NCBI RefSeq assembly: GCF_963855985.1
Contig: NC_087112.1
Coordinates: forward strand, 7,566,501-7,630,500
DNA: 64,000 nucleotides
Reading direction: 5' to 3'
Origin: Ostrinia nubilalis
Taxonomy: Eukaryota; Arthropoda; Insecta; Lepidoptera; Crambidae
Position numbers and translations under genes: made by a program. A model generated the notes under the pieces. The model was not told where the DNA came from. It made no database searches and saw nothing but the letters and a program-made list of their open reading frames with translations. Of the stretch, positions 9,522 to 21,500 are shown piece by piece. Numbering within the stretch: position 1 is the stretch's first letter; each line of letters starts with the position of its first letter.

Positions 9522-12500
9522 GTGAGTAATAGTATATTTTATAACGTTTGTGCTAAAGCTATCGGAGTTTTTCATCTTGGTATGTTATTTCTGCGAAAAC
9601 GACAGCCTGTCCATAATTTTTGTAGAGCGCATTTGCTAAATTGATGTTTCCTGTAAATTTACGGGGGGCGTGCTGATGTTTCAGTCCCTGAATGGAGTTT
9701 TTCTATCTGACTCATACAATTATCATAAATCGAGATTTAGGGATTTGTATTATCACAAAAATGTTTGTAAGATGAGCTGTAGGCACACCACTGTAGTTAC
9801 TTGGCAATAAGAGTCAGTATGAATGTTTCCTAAATAAAAACAGTCAAGGAATAAGTACTTTTGTTTGTATTAAGTTGTTAGTAAATATAACTTTTACTAT
9901 CTCTTCTCACCTTAGTAACTAGTGTTCTGAAAGAACTCATTCTTCTTGCTTTATAAACATCTTATGTTCAAGATATTATAAACTTTAGTTTATGTAGTTC
10001 ATAAATATGTTAATTTTATCACTAACAATCCAATAAACTATTGGTTATTGCACTGTGACCTGCAATATTGAGTATTATCTATTGAATTACGTATTAATGA
10101 AATAACTAATTTCAGTGGTCAGCTAATATTATAATGGCCTAGTAGGTATTCTGTCTAATGTTAGTATAAAGTTGCTGCTAACAAAATAAATATTTACTAT
10201 GTATTACATTTTATGATAGCTTCACAGATAATCATCCTTATCTTTGAAATTATCACACAATTTGCTAATTAGGTGGGTTTTATAAATAAAAAACAAGTCT
10301 AGAAAATAATTGATAATTAATGTCAATAAATGCTAAGAATTATTGATATTGTTTATAACATCTGTTATTATCACCAGTTCTGTTGTCCCTCCATATTTAT
10401 TGATGTAATTGATTTTTTTAACTGATAACAAAACTAATTAATTTTAAGTTTAATATAATAAGTAGTTAGGATTTGCTGAAAAAAGATATTGTAAGTTGGG
10501 ACTGAGTCTTACACAATTTCTCACCGCTAGCAAACAATATTTTCCCAAAGCAGTTGTGTTGGAACATTAAAAAAGTTTGTAGTGCTCATGTTACTTCAAC
10601 TCACATTAGAAATGTTGCATTTGAGACCCATGTTTCCCAGTTTCCAAACCCAGTGTAAAATAATTTCTAAGTCGCAAATTTTTATTTATTTAATGAGCAA
10701 CATAATAAGCTTACAGAAAACCCAAAGCGCTTACATGTTTAGTCACCACATCGATTACAATAAAATTATGTCAAAAAATTAATTAATTAATTTTAAATAG
10801 CAATGACATTATTTTAGTTATAACCCTTTATATGTATATCTTTACATACTATCCCCAGCACATAATCCTACACATTGCCATTGCAAAATAGCATCTATGA
10901 CTATGGTTCTTAGCTTCATGTGCCCCATACAGAGTTCTGAATATGATACAGGCAAACCATAACATAATGTTATCTTAATTGCTCAATGACACATAACTAT
11001 ATTCCTGTTTTGTTAATAAAGTTGTTAAACAATGCTACATAAATGTGCTATTTGAAGCCTGGGAATGTAAGGAAGTTTAATAAAATGAAAAATGAGTATT
11101 GGCCATCAGTTGCAGTTGTAGGTAGATAGTTTTCTTACATTTCCTACTTAATGAAAAGATTTCCAAGAATATAATCAACTAGCTATGCCCTGCGGTAAAA
11201 CGTAGCCTATGTGTTAATCCAGGGTGTCAGCTCCTTACCAAATTTTATTAAATTGCTCCAGCTGTTTAGACACGAAGAAGTAACAAACATTACAAACATA
11301 CACACTCACATATATGCGCCTTTATAGTATTAGTGTGACTCCATATACAGACGATTGATTACTACTATAAGAAATAGGCAATTTAGAGAAATTTAAATTG
11401 TCGTTATCTTTAAAAAAATGTAAAGCTTTACCATCAATCAAGATATTAACAAAAACTCCTTTATGACTATTATTATTGTTACACCAATAGTGTCACTGAA
11501 TTGGTATAGAAATTAATTCCGAATATCTACCCTCCCGGAAGCAATTTACAAGGCCTTCTAATAGTTTTAAACTTGGGTGGTTTATTGTTCCAGCTCAAGA
11601 AACCATAGACATAGATTTGCCTCCACCGAAGGGTGAAATCGGCGGAGATGCGAGCTTCAACTGCAGCGTGTCTCCGGAGACTGAATCGGTCGAGTTCCTC
11701 TTCAAGGGGCAGCCGATCACCGACGCTACACATCCTAAGCGGTCAGTAATTTACTTATTTAATTTTTAGCGTCAAAGAGTTGCATCTCAAACCAAATTAT
11801 AAATAACTTGAAAAAATCGAACTGCCTAAGGCGGAAATCGAACCCAGTCGAAGTCAGTAATTTATCTGAAAATGAAAATATTTATTGCCAGATTTTAGTA
11901 CAAAAACAATAAGACAGACCTCCACACTAGACATTGCCGGTGGAGAAAGGAATCACGATCTCTGTCTCAAAACATGATAGTAATTTATACAAGACTCATC
12001 TTAGGCAGAGTTTCTCTAACTTTACTGTAAGTTACCTTAATTTTTTCCATAATATGACTTCAAGCATCTTAATTTAAAAAGTTCTGGATAGTAAAACATT
12101 TTGTTTGCTGCAAAGTAGGTACTTACTAAAAATATGCCAAGTGCCATGATCACAGAGTAACTCCATTGTTACAGTGCTAACATAATATGGGAGTTTTTTT
12201 TAAAGAGATAACTTGGCATTGTCATTCTCACTAAAATGTCTCTGGGGTGGTGGCGTAGTGAGGCGGGTCGTTACATTCCCTCTAATATGGTCGAGTGAAG
12301 CGATGGCTGGTTCACTCGTCATGTCTGTGAACAGGCGCTGCTTTCGGGGACTGGTCAATCCAAGTTATTCAAATTTATGTATGCGAGTCATTTCTACTAG
12401 TACCTTAATATGTAAGTCTAGATATTAGCACGTCACTACCTTGTTTAATATACCACGCAATCTTGTATACCCATTCTTATGATACACCATACAAGAATGC

Positions 12501-15500
12501 ATGGTAAATTCAGTGAACTGCTCCTGAATCGAATGTACCTACTACTACTATTTCTATTTATTTATATTAACCGGCAGACAGTGGTGACTGAGTTTGTTGC
12601 GGCGCTTCTTCTCAGCACTTGCCAAATGTTGGTCTCGAAGCGCTGGTAGGGTAAAAAGATTATGAGACATGTAGAGGCTCCTTAAGAGCATATGACGATT
12701 TGTAAGAACTATTTATTAGTCTAAACAAATAAAGAAATTTTGACTTTGACTTTGACTTCGTAAATAAGGGACATTGTAGCAATCCCTTTTTTTTCAATTC
12801 TAATGTTAGTGACCAACCATGAAAGTTTAAAATAATATATTAAAAACATGTTGTTATTATTGTTACCAAGCTAACTCTGTTTCAAGTTATTCCACTAGCT
12901 GACCAGTTATTGTACAAGTACTTCTCTGTAACATTAATTAAACTTCTCTCGTCAGGTTGAAAGTGGTACCAATCGAAACGAAGTTGCCCGACAGAGACCG
13001 CGATGGCAACACGAGGAAGCGCAAAACTGTCAAGTTGACGTTGAGCAACGTCACCGACGCTGATGCAGGCGACTACGTCTGCCTGGCCAAACTTGGCGAG
13101 CTCACAGATAACAGGTGAGGACTTGCACTTAGACTTTTAGGCTGAGTTGCACCATCTTACTTTAAAACTTTGACGAACGTCAAAAATCTATCAAACTCCA
13201 TACAAAAAATACCGGTTAACGTTATAGTTACGGTCAAAGTTAGGTGGTGCAACTCAGTGTTAGTATAGGCGCACACTAGGCGATACGCGACAGCGACAGC
13301 TCGGCGAGTTAGACTTAAAGTCCGAGAATTTCATAATATTTTGTTCAAAGCTCCGTACACTTGGCATCAGAGTCGCGGAGACGCGACGACAAGCTAATAT
13401 ATGAAATTGACAAGAATAGGTGTCTAGGGGCCGTCCATTAATGGGACTTCTGTGCTTCTCTCTTTGAGATTTATATTATACTAGCTGACCCGGCGAACTT
13501 TGTTCCGCAATTTACTAATAATAAACTTTGTTTGGCAACAAATAAGCAGACTTTTTTTTTTAATTTCGAACGGGATAAAAAGTATCCTATGTCCTTCTCC
13601 TGGCTCTAACCTACCTCCCTGACAATTTTCAGCTAAATCGGTTCAGCCGTTCTTGAGTTATAAGTGGAGTAACTAACACGACTTTCTTTTATTTATATAG
13701 ATATAGATATAGAATATAGATACTCTGTCACGTCATAATGTGTCAATCTCGTCATGTCTGTGAACAGGCGCTGCTTTCGGGGACTGGTCAATCCAAGTTA
13801 TTCAAATTTATTAGTGCGAGTCATTTCTACTAGTATTTAAGTATCTTAATCTGAAAGTCTAGATATTAGCACGTTACTACCTTGTTTAATATACCACGCA
13901 ATTTTGTATACCCATTCTTATAAGATACACCATACAACAAGAATGCGTGGTAAATTCAGTGAACTGCTCCTGAATCAAATGTACCTACTACTGCTTTTTC
14001 TATTTATTTTTATTAACCGGCAGACAGTGGTGACTGAGTTTGTTGCGGCGCTTCTTCTCAGCACTTGCCAAATGTTGGTCTCGAAGCGCTGGTAGGGTAA
14101 AAAGATTATGAGACATGTAGAGGGTCCTTAAGAGCAAAATGACGATTTGTAAGAACTATTTATTAGTCTAAACAAATAAAGAAATTTTGACTTTGAATTT
14201 GACCACAGAATAAGTAATAGTACAGGTACAGAAGGATTACTCCGCAAGACGATTTAAATAAATGCGAGTCTTGCTACGACGCGATACAGTGGAATTCAGC
14301 TCGCACAGCACTACGTACCTACAATTTTATTCACCTACAAGTTTTGTCTCTTTCTATCGCGTGCCTCTGAACTCTTCTTACGCTGTTAGGGTTGCTGTCA
14401 GTCTAGTAAAAAAATAATTAATCTACTTATTTGTAATGAGGTACGTATGTAGGTAAGTACGCATTCATTATGGAAAACCTTGGGAGAGGCCTTTGTCCAG
14501 CAGTGGACGTCATTTGGCTGAAACAAACGAACGCATTCTGAGCAGTAGTCATGGTAGGTTAGGTTCCTATACTATCCTAAGAATTATTGATTACTTACAT
14601 GGCCAACATACCTTTCAGCATCTTTGGGAAGCGAAAAAAAAAGATAAATCCGGTAGATTTCTTTTCGAATTTAAGGCTTGGTATTTCTGCTAAAGTAGGT
14701 ATTTCGCGCTGTCAAAATCTGCGCGCGCAATTCTTCGCCGAAGACAGCGCGCCAAGGAGCTCCCGCCACAATTTTCAGCTACACAGTATAGAAATACGCA
14801 GCTGGTTAGGTTAAGTTGACTTCCTTCCCTTCAAGCGTCACACTCACAACACTTTCTAATACAAATCATATCCAAGTGATACAAATTAAAACACCTTTTA
14901 GACTTTTTGGGAATATATTCTAGAATCGAATAAATATAAAATATAACTGCAGAAGTAAACACAGTTCAAAGTGGCCGTGGCGTCGCCCGACCTTCTGGAA
15001 GTTCTGCGCCGGCTTAAAGAGTTTCAAGATTACGTCACCCGACCTATCGGTAGGCCCTTGGGAGCTTGAGCGATTGGAAAAACAGTTTTATGATAAGTTA
15101 CTCTTAGTAGCGATTATTTAGAGCTTGGATAATAAATTATAGTTGTTGCAATTTACGAAGCTTTGCATGTGATTAATAACATTAATCAGTACACGCATCA
15201 ATTTTGTTCAGTATCTTTGTTTATTAATAAATAAAAATATCATACTAAAATAGCAGAAACATATTTGTTTGTATTGGTTTGGGTGTTTTCTTTCTATAAT
15301 ATGTATGACGTATGTACGGGGTTCTGTATCGAAAATTACTATGAGCATCACACGCGGTTACCTGCGTACCTCTGTGCACTCATGGGAGTTTAAGCAGAGG
15401 TCCCTAGAGTTTGACTTTGAGCTTTGTTTATAGTCATTACGAAGCAGACTGATGGGAAACTGCACTGTCTTGAATTCGAAAGGGTAATTTGACTGTGTTA

Positions 15501-18500
15501 GGGGAATTCTAGGAATAAATACAGAGTCTCCTCATTGAGATTGAGGTTTTTCAATTTGAGATTTCACTTGACATTGAACACAATCTGACATGGAGTTTTC
15601 AAACACTTGTAAAAATAAAAAGTAATTAAATCAAAGGCACGAAGTAGTATTGATATCAACTTCGAAGAAAATGACTGCCAAAATTACTTTCTACCCGTTC
15701 CACACGTCTTTCATGAATTATATTGAGGAATTGTTAAGCTAAATTTCAAGTAGATTGAACCAAGGAATCACTTTGTCCCATACAAACTTTGCCCCCTTTT
15801 TTTACCCCCTTCATTTCATGACCCCATTTCGGAAAATCTTTTCTTATGAGATGCCTAAGTCATACAAAGAACTCACCTTCCAACTTTCAGGTCTCTACGA
15901 TATCCGTCAGTCATTTTTATTAGTTGTCCAATACTCTATCGTTCCAGGTATGTCATTGCCAGGAGGGCGCTACTATCTTAATGGGTTATTCATTATGCCC
16001 AACTTTATGCCACTTAACATTTCAGAATCATTTGAGTTTAGATACCTAAGCGATTTGATATTTGGAGTCTTTTAATGAAATCAAGTTCTGAAATAACTTG
16101 AGGTGTTGTACCCGATCAAGCTTTTCATTGCAGGACAGTTAAATAGTTTTATTATTAGTTTCTTCTCTAAGTCTTAATTTGTCAGAGTAGGTAAAGGCTC
16201 CATGAGAGCAAAATTTAGCTTTATAATAGTTTTTAATTTTTTTCTTGAAATATTTGACGCCTTGTAATCTCTCGTTAATATAGGGCCACACAAATAAAGA
16301 ATGTTTGACTTTGACTTTAATAATTATGCTCTTACATAATTATAAATAAACTAGCTTTCCGCCCGCCGCTTCGCCCGCGTGGAATTTTTCGGTTTTTATA
16401 TAACCTATCCTATTACACTCAGATATAATGTGGCTTTCTATTGGTGAAAGATTTTTTAAAATCGGTTCAGTAGATTCCGAGATTACCCCTTACAATTTAA
16501 AAAATATACAAACACACAAACTTTACCTCTTTATAATATTAGATATAGGTAGGTAATTTGAAACCCTATTTTGTTTTATTCTTTTTTTTATTTTAATATT
16601 TCACAATCCAAACTAATATTTACTGTAAGTAAATGCTAAATAGTAAATATTAGTTTGGATTGTGAAATATCCTACTAATATTATAAAGGCGAAAGTTTGG
16701 ATGTCTGGATGTCATGATGTCTGGATGTTTGTCCAATTATAACTCTATTTACATCTGCATCTGTAAGCAAGGATTCATGTTCTCCAGCCCAGATGCCGAG
16801 TAAACAGAATCGTCTTTCAGTGACGTGCAGCTGCCCCTATATTTGACCCACTGACTTAATTTTTTATTATGTATTTGTGTCAGTGTGCTCTTCTAAAGAG
16901 TGTAAGACGATTGTATGTAGGTACTATTAAAATGTAATTTAAACTCATTGCTTTTGTCTCATATTTGAGGAATGTACTATGTATCATGAGTAGAGTCTTA
17001 GTTTAAAAGGATGCCAACGGTTTAAATTTCAATAGGTAGACAAAATTCATAATTCTTAATTATCAAAAATTTTAGCTTTCTCCAGTAACACTGATGTTAT
17101 TATACTGTGACTCATCAAAGTCATCATTGTCAAAAATATTGACAAATCGCGAACTGTCACAGCCAAAAAACTGACACGCGTCCGTCCTCCGTAAGCGCCA
17201 CCGCGCGACTGATTGAGATTGTCCAAGCCGTCATGGGCGATTTTTCCACATTTTTTAACATAGTAACTAAATAAGACGCAATATAAAAATTTCATCCGTT
17301 AAAAGCCCTCAAGTTATTTCTGAACTTTAGTTTAGTAAAAGATTCAGAATCTCAAATCGCTTATTTTAAAAATAAAACCATAAATAGAAAACGAATAGAG
17401 GTAACTTTGGGAATTTATTCTATCGAGTCAACTTCATCAAATCGTGTTTCCATCCGTTAATAGCCCTAGAAAATATCCTCAACTATGCTCAAAAAAATTC
17501 TTAGCCTTTAATTTTACTGTTTAGTACCTCAAAAATGAAAAATGAAAACCTCATTTTCGCCATTTTCTCTGCTACCCGGCCTTAAACACCCGAACGCCGC
17601 ACAATAATATTTCTTTCTCTTTATGTCCATTTTTAAATAATACTTCGATCATAGAATTAGGTACTACAACGCACGCGTGACACTCGACTGATATAATACC
17701 CGCCGGCGGGGCGCTTCGCTGTAGGTAATTATCGGATGTACCGCGCGGAGTGAGCCAGGCCTGCTTTGACTTGTCAATGTCACGTCTCCCGTGCCGCTCC
17801 CATACCTCAGGCACTAACTGAGTTAAGCACTATAGACCTATAAATGCCTGTTACAAACACTTATTATTACAGCAGACATACTTTGTAACTTTTAAATTAT
17901 TCCCACAGGACTGCGACCCTGGATCTCAGATTCGATGGCAAGCTGGTGACCAAGACCGCTGGCCCCTTGAAGCTCAATGTGTCTGACACGTCCCACGTGA
18001 AGCTTTACTGCGAATTCGAAGGTTTGTATGGTCTAATAGGACTAGCTTTTACCCGCGGCTTCACACCCACGTGACTTTTTGTCAGTCGCAGGAAAAATAT
18101 CGCACGCATCCCTGTTTAAAAAACCTGGGCAAAAACTGGCCTATGTCCTTTCCCGGGACTCAAACTATTAACTACTGAGCCACGACGATAGCCGAACGGT
18201 GAAGGGGTCGGACTGGCCGACTCGTGATCCGGGAAACGTGGGTTTGGTCCCCGCCGCCTATTGATTATTGTGGTGAGCTCACTCGTGATACAAGCATATT
18301 TAGCTTAGTATGAGAGGCTAACGGGTATATTTTATTAGTCATTTGTGTAATATTAACAATAAAAAAAAATCTATACCAAATTTCTAAAACCGGTTCAGTG
18401 GTTTAGGCATGAAAGCGTAACATACATAACAGAGCTACTTACGCATTAATAATATTAATAATCTGGGAAGTAGGGATCATTAGTCGTGTGTTATGAAGTA

Positions 18501-21500
18501 GAACCTGTAGCCTTATTCACGTAACAAAATCAACGACAACAAAACACTCGAGTTGCGATCCTATCGAGTAATCGTTCTATCAAAATGCCCCTTGTGAATA
18601 CGGATTTAGAACTGTTTTTCAATGGGACGACGTAACAAAACTTCAATGACAACAAATCGCTGAGTTGCGATCCTATCGAGTAATCATTCTATCGAAATGA
18701 ACCTTGTGAATACGGATTTAGAACTGTTTTTCAATGGGACGACGTAACATAACTTCAATGACAACAAATCGCTGAGTTGCGATCCTATCGAGTAATCATT
18801 CTATCGAAATGAACCTTGTGAACACGGGTTTAGAACTGTTTTTCAATGGGACGACTTCTGAACGTCAGCGAGATCTTGACTGTCAAAATACGTGAATTAG
18901 GCCACTGACCATACACAAGTTGTCTATTGATGGGTTGTTGTTCCAATGAGGCTTTTCGCGTATGAAAGATCCGCTAGATGGCGGGACGTGGATGTGTGGT
19001 CTGACTGCTGCATGATTGGTGGATTTTGACATATCTGTCAATGTCATGTCAAAAATCATTTGGACCTCGCGTCTACGTATTGCCATCTGGCGGATTTTTC
19101 ATACGCGAAAACCCTCATTTCAATATCAAAAATGTTAAATGATTTTAACCACACTGGATGCATTCTGCGTTCAGGCAGAGTAAATACAAATGAGTAGGTC
19201 ATATTCATAGAAACGCACGGGCGCGATTTGTATGTGAGCGCGCCAACACGTATGCGGCGCGCACGCACACACTGACAAAATTTAGCGGGGAGCCAGTCGT
19301 GGTTGCGCCGAATTCTGTCATACAAACCGCGCTCGTTGCGTTTCTATGAAGATGGTCTACTCATTTGTATTTACTCTGGTTCAGGTCAAAGTGAACGCAG
19401 CCCAATGTTTTTAATATGTGATGCGGGCTGTGTTCACTTTGGCCTGACCGCAGAACGCATCGCAAGGGCACTGCACGGTGCGGCTCAAAGCGTCCAAATA
19501 TTATTTATTTTAAATCGTATACTCATGAACCATTTAATAACAATTAAACTACTTTTCCCTGTATGAAGGAAAAAGCGATAATTAAGTATCGTTTGTAATA
19601 TATGAATTATTTATTTTACTAAAAATAATATCCTAATAACAACAGTTTTCCTGAGTTCTATTATGTTAAAGCGATATTAACTATCGAATGTATGAAAATT
19701 GCGTCAGATAAGTATTAAAACGAATTAATTAGTGTATGAAAATTAGTTTTTATGCAAAGTGGCTGTGTTTATGTAATTGGGTTTGCGGTCAGACTGTTTC
19801 TATGCGAATCACATGAAACAATAGTTGAGGAAACAGCTGAATATCAGCGGTTGTAGGTCTTTTAAACTCCATTGTCTAAATGTGACATTATGTTTGCCTG
19901 AATAATAGGGAGAAATTTCTGTCTCAAATATCGTGGGACGAATCACGAAAAGGCGCATCTACAAAATGGCGATATTAAGTTAAACACTCCATGTTATTAA
20001 ATGTACATTTTAAAACCTCACAAAAGATCGTAACTGAATTATTTGTCAGGAAGCCAGTATTGACAGTTAAAGAGGGCCAGGAATGATTTTTTCCATACAA
20101 GTGACAAGGGGGCGGGGCCGGTGTCGCAGCAATATGCCCAAAAACGGAACACATTTCTCGTGTATGCAATGATGACAGCAGCGACGTTATAATGTAAACA
20201 GTTTACATTGCTTGCGTAGTAGGTACTAAAGATTATTCGAACGTTGAGTACTGATACCGCAGTGGATAATGAGAAAATATTTTGATTACTTTGTGTGCGT
20301 GAATTTCTAATTAGACACTGAGTTTCAAACTCTGCGCATTAGTTGGCATCTCTCTATATTATCTCTATGAATTCTATCAATATTAAACTCTACTTATATC
20401 ACAAAAACTGTCCGACAGTGTACAACAAGCCAACAGAAGTGCGATGGTACAAGAACGACACCGACGAAAAATCGCCGGAGCCGCAACTACGCAACGCGAA
20501 CCCCGTCGGCTTGAAGCGAATCAACAGCACCTACGATATACACATCACGGCCAACGACAGCGGGACTTATGTCTGCGAGATCAACGATACTGTCTCCAAT
20601 ACTGTCATCAGGGGTAAGTTGATTCTTTCGTTTCAGCCAAATAAAGGACACTACTGGACTAAGGCCTCCGCCAAGGATTTCCACGATGACCAGTCTTGCT
20701 TGCTAATCTTAAGTAACGTTTGCAGTGTGGACTGGCCTCCCACTCGATGGACCGACGATTTAGAAGGTCGTGGGTAGCACCTGAATGAGGGCAGCATAGG
20801 ACCAGAAGTTGTGGAATCCCTGGCAGAGGCCACTGGTCATGATAGTTATGGAAAGTGTAAAAGTCGACCGAGTAGCAGCCGACTAAATCTATAAGATAAT
20901 TTCTGTGAAAATGTTTACTTATCACTGATGTATTTTTCTTAAACAGGAGCGATTGACGTCATAGTGTATGCGCCGCCGGAAATCGTCGGCTTCAACGTCA
21001 CAGCCATCAACACGACCCAACTATACATCAACTGGACGGTCCGCGCCTACAACTCGCCCATAGAGTTCTACACGCTCCTCATTAGAGAACTACCCTCAAA
21101 AGACTTCAGACTGTACACGCGCGAGAAAATCGGACAGAAAAACACTTCGTTCGTCATCAACGGCCTAAACAAATCCACTGAATACGAGATCAAGTTGGAA
21201 GTGAAGACGAAGAATTGGGTCAAAAATGGAGAATGGTTACATAAGAATATCGTGAAGACTTTGGACAAGGAGCCGGTATTTGTTCCTAATATTTCTATAA
21301 AGGGATTCTCTGCGACCTCGGTGACGATAGGCTGGCCCCCGCCACCGAAGGATATAGCCGACTTAATACACTACTACATACTAGAGGCAAGGAAGAAGGA
21401 CGACAACAAGGCACGCACGGCTTACCACTCGAGAGACGGTAGAAATCTACCGTACATGTTCGATAATTTAGAGCCGTATAGCACCTACGTGTTTCAAGTA

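Larger units (their letters stand above)
14205..17780. repeat. Composite repeat of intron 3, interrupted by a TTAA element
   Basis: The segments 14205-14460, 14570-14674 and 17582-17765 correspond in order to 53103-53350, 53504-53618 and 53615-53815 in intron 26. The intron 3 copy is interrupted by a LINE-tail fragment (about 14474-14545) and by the TTAA-flanked element 14675-17581. The intron 26 copy lacks the latter and shows the uninterrupted junction CGAATTTAAACACCCG. Confidence 0.75.
18022..20418 (+). other. Intron 4, repeat-filled
   Basis: Holds a short CCCGCGGCTTC-type repeat fragment (about 18036-18175), SINE copy A, the 112-bp minisatellite and two inverted-repeat elements. From about 19470 to 20418 nothing was recognised. 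Confidence 0.6.

Noticed and set aside
15755..16075. 106-residue plus-strand frame inside the TTAA element
   Set aside because: No transposase or other motif. The corresponding frame in the second copy is broken, so it is not under coding constraint.
18189..18260. A functional tRNA gene
   Set aside because: Box A and a decayed box B are present, but there is no cloverleaf or acceptor stem. The sequence belongs to a dispersed SINE family with two other copies in the window.
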